From: DATBRC01 sp036560485
GTDB taxonomy: Bacteria; Pseudomonadota; Gammaproteobacteria; Burkholderiales; Burkholderiaceae_D
DNA: 64,000 nt
Direction: 5' to 3'
Assembly (NCBI GenBank): GCA_036560485.1
Contig: DATBRC010000018.1
Location: forward strand, 30,603 to 94,602
The position numbers were made by a program, and so were the translations under genes. The notes under the pieces are model-generated. The model saw only the letters and a program-made list of their open reading frames with translations, was not told the DNA's origin and searched no databases. Below, piece by piece: positions 34,283-42,783 of the stretch. Within the stretch, counting starts at the first letter, position 1, and the number at the start of each line of letters is the position of its first letter.

Positions 34283-35545
34283 GTGGCGGCAATCATGCAA
34301 ACACCTACCGTGCAGAATCAAACCAACGTCACGTCGAGTCCGCCACAGGGCGCGAAATCGCAGAGTACGCCTGATGTGCCGTTTAACCAGATGCTTTCCC
34401 AGCAAATTTCCGATCGCAGCAATGCCAATGACGCGAGCAAAGCACCTGAAACAAATCAAGCCAACGACACCAGCAAAGCCAATGATACGAGCAAAGTCAA
34501 TGATACGAGCAAAGCCGGCGATACGACGCAGGCAAGCAATGACAATTCGGATTCCGTATCAAAACAATCCGATTCTGCCGATGCAACTGATACCAAAGTA
34601 TCCGGCAAGGACAAGACTAAAGATACAGATGATGCGACGAAAGTTGATGCCGCTGTCGCTGTGCCGGTATCGGCTGAATTGATGGCGCTCGTAACCAATC
34701 ATTTAAACCAGGCCAATGCCAAACCAGTGGACACAAGTGCAACAACGTCAGACACCAAAGCGGTCGCTGCCGCTACTGACGAACTCTCTTTGAAGGCAGA
34801 TGCACGCACGTCATTAGCACAGAGCCGTACAACCGCACACGCCAAAGATATCGCATCCAAAGCAACAGATACAGATATAAAAACTGCAACGGACAAAACA
34901 CAAGCAACAGAGTTGCAAGGCAAAGAATTGCCTTCCAAAGCAGCAGCCAATTTTGCTACAACGATGTCAGCCATCGAACAAACCGCCGAATCGAAACAAG
35001 TAGCCGCTGCCAAGCTGCAAGACGCCCTGCCCGCCATTCCAACAGGCGCGACATCACAACTACAGCAGACCGCACTGAATCTGACGCAAGCTGTTGCTGG
35101 TCAGCCCACCGACAAATTGACGCCTCAAGTCGGTAGTCCGGCCTGGGATCAGGCTCTCGGTCAAAAAGTCGTATGGATGGTCGCCGGCAGCCAGCAGTCC
35201 GCTGCCTTGACGCTCAATCCTCCTGACTTGGGTCCTATGCACGTCGTCTTGCATGTCTCCAATGGGCAAGCTGATGCCACCTTCACCGCAAGTCAGCCTG
35301 AAGTGCGTCAAGCTCTGGAATCTGCCATGCCAAAGCTGCGTGAAATGATGAGCGATGCCGGCATCCAATTAGGTCAGGCCACAATCAGCACCGGTATGCC
35401 GAATCAGCAGAACAGATCCAGCGACCAGTCAGGACAAAATTCCCGCGGATTCAGCCAAGCGAATGATGCAGTAGACACCACAACGCGCATCACCGGCACA
35501 ACAAGAATCATTGGCGGGCAAGGCTTGGTTGATACCTTTGCCTAG
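34283..35545 (+). CDS. fliK: Flagellar hook-length control protein FliK
   Basis: FliK measures hook length and triggers the FlhB substrate switch. The C-terminal domain (from about residue 285) shows the family pattern AALTLNPPDLGPMHVVLHV, with the PPxLG motif, and a final Gln/Ser-rich tail. The N-terminal 270 residues are disordered Ala/Thr/Lys/Asp-rich sequence. That part includes a tandem repeat of NDTSKA (four 18-bp units). The start may be GTG 34283 or ATG 34295; neither has a strong ribosome site. The gene ends the fliFGHIJK group. Confidence 0.92.
   Translation: MAAIMQTPTVQNQTNVTSSPPQGAKSQSTPDVPFNQMLSQQISDRSNANDASKAPETNQANDTSKANDTSKVNDTSKAGDTTQASNDNSDSVSKQSDSADATDTKVSGKDKTKDTDDATKVDAAVAVPVSAELMALVTNHLNQANAKPVDTSATTSDTKAVAAATDELSLKADARTSLAQSRTTAHAKDIASKATDTDIKTATDKTQATELQGKELPSKAAANFATTMSAIEQTAESKQVAAAKLQDALPAIPTGATSQLQQTALNLTQAVAGQPTDKLTPQVGSPAWDQALGQKVVWMVAGSQQSAALTLNPPDLGPMHVVLHVSNGQADATFTASQPEVRQALESAMPKLREMMSDAGIQLGQATISTGMPNQQNRSSDQSGQNSRGFSQANDAVDTTTRITGTTRIIGGQGLVDTFA
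34460..34531 (+). repeat. Four tandem 18-bp units in fliK
   Basis: Units at 34460, 34478, 34496 and 34514 encode NDTSKA-type hexapeptides; the last unit has diverged. The frame is kept, so changes in copy number would alter linker length without destroying the gene. Confidence 0.85.
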
Positions 35546-35999
35546 ACATTCAAATAACATATCAGAAAATTAATTAGTGCTACCGATAACAGGCACATTA
35601 AGAGCGCCTAACAAAATGCGTCTGGCAAGGCGCTCCGACGCAGACATTGAACGCTTGCACCCTTATCCATCAGTTACATGATTGGAAGCGCTACAAACCT
35701 TTAATTTGGCTGTCGGCACTTCACTCCGCATGACAAGCTGGTATTTCAAGTGCCGGCATTTTCATTGCCAATATATTCATTGAATTGCAGAGCAAATGTG
35801 TCTTGCCGACACTCGAAGAATTTAAAATTTCAGCGTAAGATAGAACAGCTGCTTACAAAGCATCATCCAACGAGGAAGCGCTGTAATACAAAAACATTGA
35901 TATACGCTAACTTCCCACTTCTATTCGACGCATCCAAATCGATTTTTTTATTGATAATGATCGATATAAATGCACTAATTCCGGTACAAAGGAAATGAG
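35546..35999. other. Intergenic region between fliK and fliL
   Basis: This 454-bp gap holds a half copy of the dispersed palindromic element at 35601-35646 and presumably the promoter of the fliL operon. No sigma-28 or convincing sigma-54 promoter was found. An 82-codon frame at 35750-35998 has no recognisable features and is not called. AAAGGAAATGAG precedes fliL as its ribosome site. Confidence 0.55.
35601..35646 (+). repeat. Half copy of the dispersed palindromic element
   Basis: AGAGCGCCTAACAAAATGCG followed by TCTGGCAAGGCG and CCGACGCAGACA matches the left half of the complete copy at 48770-48868 with few differences. The right half is missing, so this copy lacks the inverted partner. 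Confidence 0.75.
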
Positions 36000-36602
36000 A
36001 TGGCAACGTCAGCACCAAAACCAGCGCCAAAATTAGTTCAGAAGGGACCAGGCACATCGAATACGGCGTCGAAGGGATCGCCAGATGGTGATGAAGGCGC
36101 GCCTGTTATCAAGAAAAAATCCAAGAAAAAAACAATACTCATCGCGAGCATTGCTGCTGTTGTGCTGGGTGCTGCCGGCGGTGCTGCCTATTACTTCACA
36201 GGCGCCGGCGATAGCCCGGCTGCGTCTGCAGATCCGGATGCGCCGCCATCAGAAGCAGCCAAAGCGAAAGCGGAACCTGAGAAACCACCACTATTTGTCG
36301 TGGTCGAACCGTTCACGGTCAACTTGCAGCGCGAAGGGCCAAGCGATCAGTTTTTGCAAATCTCTTTCTCGCTGCAGTTAGCTGATCAAAAACAGGAAGA
36401 ACTATTCAAGCTATATCAACCGCAAGCGCGCAGCCGTCTGCTGCTGCTCTTGTCCGGTAAAAAGGCATCAGAAATTTCGTCCGTAGAAGGAAAGAAAAAA
36501 CTCGCTGAAGAAATTGCCGAGCAATTGAGAATACCCTTCTCACAGCAAAGCGCACCACTTGACGTTAAAGATGTATTTTTCACTTCATTCGTGATTCAGT
36601 AA
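36000..36602 (+). CDS. fliL: Flagellar basal body-associated protein FliL
   Basis: FliL is a single-pass inner-membrane protein that forms a ring around the stator and stabilises it. The 200-residue protein has a Lys-rich cytoplasmic N-terminus, one transmembrane helix (about 42-62) and a periplasmic FliL domain with VVVEPFTVNLQREG and FLQISFSLQL. It starts the fliLMNOPQR operon and ends 4 bp before fliM. Confidence 0.94.
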   Translation: MATSAPKPAPKLVQKGPGTSNTASKGSPDGDEGAPVIKKKSKKKTILIASIAAVVLGAAGGAAYYFTGAGDSPAASADPDAPPSEAAKAKAEPEKPPLFVVVEPFTVNLQREGPSDQFLQISFSLQLADQKQEELFKLYQPQARSRLLLLLSGKKASEISSVEGKKKLAEEIAEQLRIPFSQQSAPLDVKDVFFTSFVIQ

Positions 36603-36606
36603 CAAC

Positions 36607-37605
36607 ATGGCCGATAATTTCCTTTCACAAGAAGAAGTTGATGCCCTACTCAAGGGCGTCAATGGAGATCAGGATGATGATCGTGCACAGGATGACCAAT
36701 CCGGTGTCCGGCCATACAACCTGGCTACGCAAGAGCGCATTGTGCGCGGGCGGATGCCGACACTGGAAATTATCAACGAACGTTTTGCGCGCCTGTTGCG
36801 CATTGGCCTGTTCAATTTCCTGCATCGCAGCGCCGAAGTTTCCATCGGGCCGGTACGTGTCTCAAAATACAGTGAATTCATCCGCAATCTTGTAGTGCCG
36901 ACCAATTTGAATCTGGTCCACATGAAACCGTTGCGCGGCACTGCGTTGATGGTCTTCGATCCAAATCTTGTTTTCCTGCTGGTCGACAATTTGTTTGGCG
37001 GCGATGGCCGCTTCCATACACGCGTCGAGGGCCGTGATTTTACCCAGACGGAACAGCGCATCATTCAACGCATTCTCGGCATTGTATTCGATACCTATTC
37101 CAAATCATGGGAACCTGTTTACCCGGTCGAGTTCGAGTTCATCCGCTCGGAAATGAATACGCAATTCGCCAATATCGCAACACCGAATGAAGTCGTCGTC
37201 TCCACAACATTCACGATCGAACTCGGTCCTGTCAGCGGTGAAATGCACTTCTGCACACCATACTCGATGATCGAACCGATCCGCGATATTCTCACCAGCA
37301 GCTTGCAAGGCGAAACACTGGAAATCGACAAGCGCTGGATTCGCCTGATGACGCAGCAAATTCAAACTGCAGAGGTTGAACTTGTCGCCAACATGGGTAC
37401 GGCACGCGTCATGCTGGGCGATATCCTGAATATGAAAATTGGCGATGTCATTCCAATGCTGGTTCCGGAAACGATTTCTGCGCAAGTCGATGGCGTTCCC
37501 GTCATGGATTGCACCTATGGGAAATTTAATGGGCAATATGCTTTGCGGGTCGAAAAATTATTGACCCATAGTGTTAACGAGTTCCAAGGAGATGAACATG
37601 GCTGA
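36607..37605 (+). CDS. fliM: Flagellar motor switch protein FliM
   Basis: FliM binds CheY-P and forms the C-ring wall. The N-terminal CheY-binding peptide is conserved (FLSQEEVDALLKG, residues 4-16). The middle CheC-like domain holds GSAEV-type VHMKPLRGTALMVFDP, and the C-terminal SpoA domain follows. It is 332 residues long, normal for the family. The end overlaps the fliN start by 8 bp. Confidence 0.97.
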   Translation: MADNFLSQEEVDALLKGVNGDQDDDRAQDDQSGVRPYNLATQERIVRGRMPTLEIINERFARLLRIGLFNFLHRSAEVSIGPVRVSKYSEFIRNLVVPTNLNLVHMKPLRGTALMVFDPNLVFLLVDNLFGGDGRFHTRVEGRDFTQTEQRIIQRILGIVFDTYSKSWEPVYPVEFEFIRSEMNTQFANIATPNEVVVSTTFTIELGPVSGEMHFCTPYSMIEPIRDILTSSLQGETLEIDKRWIRLMTQQIQTAEVELVANMGTARVMLGDILNMKIGDVIPMLVPETISAQVDGVPVMDCTYGKFNGQYALRVEKLLTHSVNEFQGDEHG

Positions 37606-38011
37606 TAACGAAAACCAGACTTCGGCAGAAGACGATTGGGGTGCAGCGATCGCCGAACAGGCGCAAGCAGAAGCCGCGATGAAGACACAGCAGGCAAGCC
37701 CGGCTGGATTCCAGGACTTTGCCGGTGGCGGCACCAGAGGCTCCACTCCTAACGATATCGATTTCATTCTCGATATCCCGGTGCAATTGACGGTGGAACT
37801 GGGACGCACAAAAATCGCGATCAAAAACCTGCTGCAATTGGCACAAGGTTCTGTCGTTGAACTTGATGGCATGGCCGGTGAACCGATGGATGTGCTGGTC
37901 AATGGCTGCCTGATTGCGCAAGGCGAAGTGGTGGTGGTGAACGACAAGTTCGGTATTCGCTTGACCGATATTATCTCGCCTTCCGAACGTATTCGAAAAC
38001 TCAATAAATGA
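37598..38011 (+). CDS. fliN: Flagellar motor switch protein FliN
   Basis: FliN forms the base of the C-ring and helps dock FliH. The C-terminal SpoA domain (about residues 55-135) carries DIPVQLTVELGRTKIAIKNLLQLAQGSVVELD, which is diagnostic. The N-terminal 50 residues are an acidic, Ala-rich extension. The start is ATG 37598 with AAGGAG (37586-37591) 6 bases upstream, giving 137 residues. An earlier in-frame Met would read through the ribosome site. Confidence 0.95.
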   Translation: MADNENQTSAEDDWGAAIAEQAQAEAAMKTQQASPAGFQDFAGGGTRGSTPNDIDFILDIPVQLTVELGRTKIAIKNLLQLAQGSVVELDGMAGEPMDVLVNGCLIAQGEVVVVNDKFGIRLTDIISPSERIRKLNK

Positions 38012-38463
38012 AGCAACTTAAAACCGTCTCCTCGTTACTCCTGTGGCTTGTTGTGAGCGCGAGCGCCGTTGCCCAACCGGCATCAGCATCCGCCACAACA
38101 ACCGCAGGAAATTTTTTCCAGGTTTTACTCGGACTGATTGTCGTGCTTGCCTTGATGGCAGCCGCAGCCTGGTCACTCAAAAAATTCGGCGTATCGAAAT
38201 TAGCCGGTAATGCCACAGTCAAAATCGTTGGTGGCGTCAGTGTCGGTAATCGCGAACGTGTTTTGGTTATTGAAGTAGGCGACCAATGGATCGTCGTTGG
38301 CGTCGCGCCTGGACAAGTCAACGCACTGTCCACCATGCCGCGCCAGGAAAGCGCCACAGCGCCGCAAGTAGTGCCTATCGCGAAAAATTTCTCTGCATGG
38401 CTCAAACAAACTATTGATAAGCGCAGCAGCACCAACGGCACAACCAGTACCAACGGCAACTAA
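38008..38463 (+). CDS. fliO: Flagellar biosynthesis protein FliO
   Basis: FliO assists assembly of the FliP export-gate ring. The 151-residue protein has a signal-like N-terminus, one transmembrane helix (about 36-56) and a cytoplasmic domain with VGGVSVGNRERVLVIEVGDQWIVVGV, typical of FliO. The tail is Ser/Thr/Asn-rich. It overlaps the fliN stop as ATGA and precedes fliP by 6 bp. Confidence 0.93.
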   Translation: MKQLKTVSSLLLWLVVSASAVAQPASASATTTAGNFFQVLLGLIVVLALMAAAAWSLKKFGVSKLAGNATVKIVGGVSVGNRERVLVIEVGDQWIVVGVAPGQVNALSTMPRQESATAPQVVPIAKNFSAWLKQTIDKRSSTNGTTSTNGN

Positions 38464-38469
38464 TCGCAC

Positions 38470-39255
38470 ATGAATCAGAACATGACTTCACAGACTCATA
38501 AAAAATTGATCTCGCGTATTGCCGTAATTTGCGTGCCACTCATTCTTTTCGGTTTGCCGATGTTCGCCGCCGCGCAACAAGCAGGCTTGCCGGCATTAAC
38601 CAGCACACCTACACCAGGCGGCGGACAAACTTATACGCTCAGTCTGCAAACACTGTTGCTGCTGACTGCATTGTCCATGCTGCCGGCTGCATTACTGATG
38701 ATGACCAGCTTCACGCGCATCATCATCGTCCTGTCGTTATTGCGCCAGGCAATCGGTACGCAATCCGCCCCGCCCAATCAGGTCATGGTGGGATTAGCCT
38801 TATTCCTGACTTTGTTTGTGATGAGCCCGGTGTTCGACAAAATTTATGATGATGCCTACCTGCCGCTTTCGGAAAACAAGATCAATATGTCGCAAGCGCT
38901 CGATAAAGGTGTCGCACCGCTCAAAACATTCATGATGAAGCAGACACGGCAAGCCGATCTGGCCCTCTATGTCAGACTCTCGAATAGCGCGCCACTCAAA
39001 GGCCCGGAAGACGTGTCCCTGCGTATCCTGGTGCCAGCCTTCATCACAAGCGAATTGAAGACCGCATTTCAAATCAGCTTCGCGATCTTCATACCGTTTC
39101 TGATCATCGATATGGTGGTTGCCAGCGTGTTGATGTCAATGGGTATGATGATGGTGTCACCTGCCATTGTGTCGTTGCCGTTCAAGTTAATGCTGTTCGT
39201 TCTGGTCGATGGTTGGCAATTGCTAATCGGATCGTTGGCACAAAGTTTTTATTAA
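38470..39255 (+). CDS. fliP: Flagellar export gate protein FliP
   Basis: FliP forms the core pentamer of the export channel with FliQ and FliR. The 261 residues begin with a cleavable-type signal segment (about 11-34) and contain the family signature ALSMLPAALLMMTSFTRIII, followed by FMMKQTRQADLALYV and the last two hydrophobic helices (FIPFLIIDMVVASVLMSMGM). The gene is intact and 12 bp from fliQ. Confidence 0.97.
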   Translation: MNQNMTSQTHKKLISRIAVICVPLILFGLPMFAAAQQAGLPALTSTPTPGGGQTYTLSLQTLLLLTALSMLPAALLMMTSFTRIIIVLSLLRQAIGTQSAPPNQVMVGLALFLTLFVMSPVFDKIYDDAYLPLSENKINMSQALDKGVAPLKTFMMKQTRQADLALYVRLSNSAPLKGPEDVSLRILVPAFITSELKTAFQISFAIFIPFLIIDMVVASVLMSMGMMMVSPAIVSLPFKLMLFVLVDGWQLLIGSLAQSFY

Positions 39256-39267
39256 GGGGAATAGATT

Positions 39268-39537
39268 ATGACTCCAGAAAGCGTTATGACTCTTGGCCGC
39301 CAGGCAATGGAAGTCACCCTGATGGTTGCAGCACCGATGCTACTGGTTGCACTTGCAGTCGGCCTGATTGTCAGCATCTTTCAAGCAGCAACCCAAATCA
39401 ATGAAATGACACTTTCGTTTATTCCGAAATTGGTGGGCATCTTCATTGCACTTGTGGTTGCAGGTCCATGGATGTTGTCGGTGATGCTTGACTATATGCG
39501 TCAAATGTTTGCAGGCATTCCCGGCATGGTTGGATAA
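39268..39537 (+). CDS. fliQ: Flagellar export gate protein FliQ
   Basis: The 89-residue protein has two membrane hairpin helices. The family motif (VGLIVSIFQAATQINEMTLSFIPK) lies at residues 31-54. FliQ lies around the FliP/FliR core of the type III export gate. A spacer of 51 bp precedes fliR. Confidence 0.97.
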   Translation: MTPESVMTLGRQAMEVTLMVAAPMLLVALAVGLIVSIFQAATQINEMTLSFIPKLVGIFIALVVAGPWMLSVMLDYMRQMFAGIPGMVG

Positions 39538-39588
39538 GCTTAAAAAGTGGCATCACTGCCAATCGGATAAGTAGCAAATAAGGCATCC

Positions 39589-40380
39589 ATGCTGACGGTC
39601 ACTACTGCACAAATGAATTTATGGATCGCGGCTTTCATATGGCCGTTGACCAGGATTCTTGGCTTGATCGCGGCAGCGCCATTGTTTGGCAATGTCAGTG
39701 TCCCGGCCACAATCAAAATTGCCTTCGGCTCCCTTCTGGCACTCATGGTGGCGCCAAATCTTCATGACTTTCCCAATGTCGATCCAATGTCGATGGCAGG
39801 TTTACTGATCCTGACGCAGCAACTTGTTATCGGATTATCGATGGGCTTTGCCATGCGCATCGTCTTCGCCGCTGTCGAAATGGCCGGCGAAGTCATCGGC
39901 TTGACAATGGGCCTCGGTTTCGCGACATTTTTCGATCCGCAATCGCAAGGCCGCTCTTCCGCAATCAGCCAGTTTCTTTCGCTGCTCATCCTCATGCTTT
40001 ACCTGGCGGCCAATGTGCACCTGATGATGATTGCCGCTTTGTTTGACAGCTTCAATACGTTGCCTATTGCGTCCGGTCCGCTTGGAGCACACAGCATGCA
40101 AAAACTTGCGGCTTGGGGTGGCATTATCTTCAGCGCCGGTGTGCAACTATCATTGCCAATCGTGGCAGCATTATTGATCACCAATGCCGCACTTGGTATT
40201 CTTACGCGCGCAGCACCGCAACTGAATATTTTCGGGATAGGATTTCCGATTGCGCTGGGCGCAGGCTTCATCATGATCAGCCTTGCACTACCCTATCTGG
40301 CTTCGCCATTTGGCCGGTTGCTGCAAGATGGGATTGATCAGATCCATCAGATCACCACCATACCTACGTTAAAACATTAG
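39589..40380 (+). CDS. fliR: Flagellar export gate protein FliR
   Basis: FliR is a single-copy gate subunit that completes the FliP ring. The 263-residue protein is strongly hydrophobic, with the family motifs RILGLIAAAPLFGNVSVP and GEVIGLTMGLGFATFFDP. It ends the fliLMNOPQR operon. An imperfect hairpin at about 40407-40435 follows but lacks a T run. The accessory segment starts after it. Confidence 0.96.
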   Translation: MLTVTTAQMNLWIAAFIWPLTRILGLIAAAPLFGNVSVPATIKIAFGSLLALMVAPNLHDFPNVDPMSMAGLLILTQQLVIGLSMGFAMRIVFAAVEMAGEVIGLTMGLGFATFFDPQSQGRSSAISQFLSLLILMLYLAANVHLMMIAALFDSFNTLPIASGPLGAHSMQKLAAWGGIIFSAGVQLSLPIVAALLITNAALGILTRAAPQLNIFGIGFPIALGAGFIMISLALPYLASPFGRLLQDGIDQIHQITTIPTLKH

Positions 40381-40493
40381 CTGTATAAATAAGATACGCA
40401 TTGAGTCTCCTCTCCCACTGATGTGAGAGAGGGAGCAACTGCAAAGTACATCATAGCCATCAATTTAAAGCAGACTAATGGTATGCTTTTTGT

Positions 40494-41021
40494 ATGATCG
40501 CAAACCAACATATTCCGCACGTCTTGCTCTACCTGCTGCCTTCTATCGTTCTCGCGATATTGATTAAAGCACTGTCAGGGCGTTTTATTGTATTTACTTT
40601 TCTGACGCTGGCAGGAACCTTATGTCATGAGATGGCGCATTACATTGTCGGCTTTCTCACCAATGCGCGCCCAACTTCTATCAGCATTATTCCAAGGCGA
40701 ATCGACAGACATCACTACCAAATGGGTGCTGCGACATTTTCCAATTTACGGTGGTATAACGCTGCGATGACTGCCCTCGCCCCAATTCTCATTCTTGCTA
40801 TTCCATTGGTCTATGCAGAGTGGCGTGTACGCCATTCAAGCGAGTTCACGTGGGGCGACATTGCAATGATGTTTTTTCTGGCGCCGCAGTTTCTATGTTT
40901 TTGGCCGTCTCGTACGGATTGGTTGTTGGCGTTGAGATCATGGCCATACCTGCTGCTGTTGACACCGATTTGCTGGTATTGGGCGAAGGAAATTGGATTA
41001 TTTTCTCTCGCAGCTATTTAG
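40494..41021 (+). CDS. Membrane protein with HExxH metalloprotease motif
   Basis: The 175-residue protein has about five hydrophobic segments and the zinc-protease motif HEMAH (residues 44-48) at the cytoplasmic edge of one of them, preceded by LAGTLC. This is the layout of small M50-like site-2-protease relatives. A second conserved acidic metal ligand was not confidently located. It is a single gene with no clear operon partner, 113 bp after fliR. No substrate can be proposed. Confidence 0.6.
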   Translation: MIANQHIPHVLLYLLPSIVLAILIKALSGRFIVFTFLTLAGTLCHEMAHYIVGFLTNARPTSISIIPRRIDRHHYQMGAATFSNLRWYNAAMTALAPILILAIPLVYAEWRVRHSSEFTWGDIAMMFFLAPQFLCFWPSRTDWLLALRSWPYLLLLTPICWYWAKEIGLFSLAAI

Positions 41022-41252
41022 TGATTATGTTGATTTTTCTCGTGGCGCATCAAATTTTGAATGATGCATCTTGACAGACTCTGGAGTTTTGCTAATGACT
41101 GCTCTGTGCCCTGAACGGACAGTCGGCTATGAATTTACCCTACCCGATACCGGCCATTCGTCAAGTAACGCAAATGACCCTAGTGGACGGTTGTACTTTG
41201 CGAAAGCGGACATTGCGCTATGGTAATCGCAGCATTAAACGTTCGCATTCAT
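41022..41252. other. Non-coding segment with AATGTCCGCTTT-type text
   Basis: This 231-bp stretch carries no credible gene. On the minus strand it reads GCGCAATGTCCGCTTTCGC near 41200, resembling text at 48286-48300 elsewhere in the same accessory segment. It may be a decayed intergenic repeat. Confidence 0.35.
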
Positions 41253-41750
41253 CTATGAGTTAAGTGGTGTATCTTGAGTTAGCGTTTTCCTCATCTGCAT
41301 ACTAGTTGGCGCATACCCTAGTTTTTCATAGAGTGCTCGCGCCTTTTTGTTATGACCAAAAACATGAAGTCCAACATCGACGATTTCCAATTCCTTCATT
41401 CTATCTTCGAACATCCCAAATACGTTAGTCGCATATCCCTGCCGTTGAAATTCAGGTTTTATCCAGATGTCGGAAATAAATGCCAAACGATTTCCAAGCT
41501 TAGTTTGGATCGTGTACCAAAAATAACCGACCACTTGATTCGTATTCTCGTCTTGCACTTCAAAGAAAAAATTATTTGGTGTATCGAGCCCTTGTGGCAA
41601 CAAACGACTTAGGTCTGAACGTAATTTTTCTGATGCGCCTTCTTCAGTAGCAATTTTGCCTAAAACAAGATCATTCGCATAGTATGCGATCGATTCATCT
41701 AAATATCGCAAGTAGGCACTTTCAGACATTGGCTTAAGGATTGTCGTCAT
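41253..41750 (-). CDS. GNAT family N-acetyltransferase
   Basis: The 165 residues show the GNAT fold: a beta-strand with FFFEVQDENTNQVVGYFWY, acetyl-CoA-binding motif A in DIWIKPEFQRQGYATNVF (Q/R-x-x-G-x-A near residue 103) and a C-terminal ALYEKLGYAPTSMQMRKTL. The substrate is unknown. It is a single gene on the minus strand in the accessory segment. Confidence 0.85.
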   Translation of the reverse strand: MTTILKPMSESAYLRYLDESIAYYANDLVLGKIATEEGASEKLRSDLSRLLPQGLDTPNNFFFEVQDENTNQVVGYFWYTIQTKLGNRLAFISDIWIKPEFQRQGYATNVFGMFEDRMKELEIVDVGLHVFGHNKKARALYEKLGYAPTSMQMRKTLTQDTPLNS

Positions 41751-41923
41751 TATTTTTTCAAGCGCTTAAATAGGTAGCATCTCTAGCATGTTATTTCTAG
41801 TTGTATGTGCGTATTTGTAGTTACTGCAAAACATTAAGGAATGAGTAAATGGCGGCTTTATAGATAATGTTTATCTGACAGCAATGAGCGAGTGCCGACA
41901 ATTCGTTGTTCCGGATTGAGAAG

Positions 41924-42421
41924 TTAGCTTTCAAAGACAAGCAAACTCATGTTTGGCTCGGAGAGTCTGTAGCTGACCCTATCAATAACTCGCTCAGCAC
42001 CGAGCTCTTCGTAGAACGAAATTCCTCTCGTGTTCCATGCCTTAACCGGCCAGTCGATGCGACGACAACCATTTTCATAGGCGTATCGTGCCACCCATAA
42101 CATCAGTGCCTTCCCTATACCCTGGCTTCTCGCGGAGGACAATACATATAGTTCTTTCAGCTGACAATGTTTGCGTTTATCCGCGGCAAAATCAACAAAA
42201 GAATAGACCAATGTAATGGCTGCCAATCCAACTACTCCGCCATCGTCTCCAGTGGCCACAACCAAGCGATGTGGCGAATTCTCGGCTAAGAGATTTTCAA
42301 GGAGGTGTTCTCGAACGGCCTCACGGGAGACTACGGAATTCTCATTGTAGTAGGCGTGCACTTCGCACAGTAAGTCTATCAACGACTCATGCTGCGTTTC
42401 AGATACTAATCCTACCTGCAT
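41924..42421 (-). CDS. GNAT family N-acetyltransferase
   Basis: The start is ATG 42421, where AAGGGAG lies 4 bases upstream. It gives a 165-residue protein beginning MQVGLVSETQHESLIDLL. A longer reading to 42628 is rejected because it has no domain and crosses the trpS promoter. The acetyl-CoA motif is LYVLSSARSQGIGKALM, and the end FYEELGAERVIDRVSYRL is typical of GNAT enzymes. It diverges from trpS across a 205-bp gap. The substrate is not known. Confidence 0.85.
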   Translation of the reverse strand: MQVGLVSETQHESLIDLLCEVHAYYNENSVVSREAVREHLLENLLAENSPHRLVVATGDDGGVVGLAAITLVYSFVDFAADKRKHCQLKELYVLSSARSQGIGKALMLWVARYAYENGCRRIDWPVKAWNTRGISFYEELGAERVIDRVSYRLSEPNMSLLVFES

Positions 42422-42590
42422 GAAACTCCCTTTGATATTTGTTATATCGCAAAACGCCAATTTAACATGGTTGTATTCCAATGACATCAATTGACAGCTT
42501 ACGGTAACATCTTCGACTGCCCGCATAAAGTGCCGATTAAAGCCATTACACCATATTTTGCAGCATGTCCAAACTAGTTGTATCGGCTTC

Positions 42591-42620
42591 TTAATAGTGA
42601 ACAATGCTGCGTGATATACT
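42591..42620 (+). promoter_or_regulatory. Candidate sigma-70 promoter of trpS leader
   Basis: TTAATA (42591-42596), 18 bases, then an extended -10 TGA-TATACT (42612-42620). The transcript would begin near 42626-42628, which coincides with the leader AUG at 42627. The message may therefore be leaderless. Confidence 0.55.
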
Positions 42621-42626
42621 GCTGGC

Positions 42627-42671
42627 ATGGAAACAAATACATCAGTCCGTCAATATTGGTGGTCCGCCTAA
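42627..42671 (+). CDS. Trp leader peptide controlling trpS
   Basis: A 14-codon frame (METNTSVRQYWWSA, then TAA) has two adjacent Trp codons at 42657-42662, directly before a GC-rich hairpin. Two Trp residues in 14 are very unlikely by chance, and the arrangement is that of trpL attenuation leaders. Ribosome stalling at the Trp codons when charged tRNA-Trp is scarce would decide which downstream hairpin forms. It is too short to be called by length-based methods. There is no ribosome site, which fits initiation on a leaderless transcript. Confidence 0.8.
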   Translation: METNTSVRQYWWSA

Positions 42672-42736
42672 TTCTGGCGGCGCGTTTCTATTCATCCTGA
42701 CAAACAATGCCGCCTGTCGAGGCGGCATTGTTGTTT
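42657..42736 (+). promoter_or_regulatory. Transcription attenuator of trpS
   Basis: Four segments can pair in two exclusive ways. Segment 1 is CCGCC (42664-42668), next to the Trp codons. Segment 2 is GGCGGC (42676-42681). Segment 3 is AACAATGCCGCC (42703-42714). Segment 4 is GGCGGCATTGTT (42721-42732), followed by GTTT. Pairing 3:4 gives a perfect 12-bp terminator-like hairpin with loop TGTCGA. Pairing 2:3 (GGCGGC with GCCGCC) would prevent it. Pairing 1:2 gives the pause hairpin. The U run is short, so termination may be moderate. Confidence 0.8.
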
Positions 42737-42783
42737 CTGAACTTGCAGTTTTGATCGGCGGATCTCAATCAAAGGGGATTCCA

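Noticed and set aside
35738..35753. CTGG-N10-GC upstream of fliL, possible sigma-54 promoter
   Set aside because: The GG/GC spacing is right, but the consensus CAC and TT parts are missing. Such a loose match is expected by chance in a 450-bp gap.
35750..35998. 82-codon frame between fliK and fliL
   Set aside because: No features, poor start context, and it ends at the fliL ribosome site.
40407..40435. Terminator after fliR
   Set aside because: An imperfect hairpin is present but there is no T run; it is not strong enough to call.
42422..42628. N-terminal extension of the GNAT at 41924-42421
   Set aside because: The extra residues match no domain and would cover the trpS promoter; AAGGGAG lies just before 42421.
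42604..42783. N-terminal extension of trpS to 42604
   Set aside because: It is in frame but has no domain, runs through the attenuator, and lacks a ribosome site. ATG 42784 has AAGGGG at proper distance.
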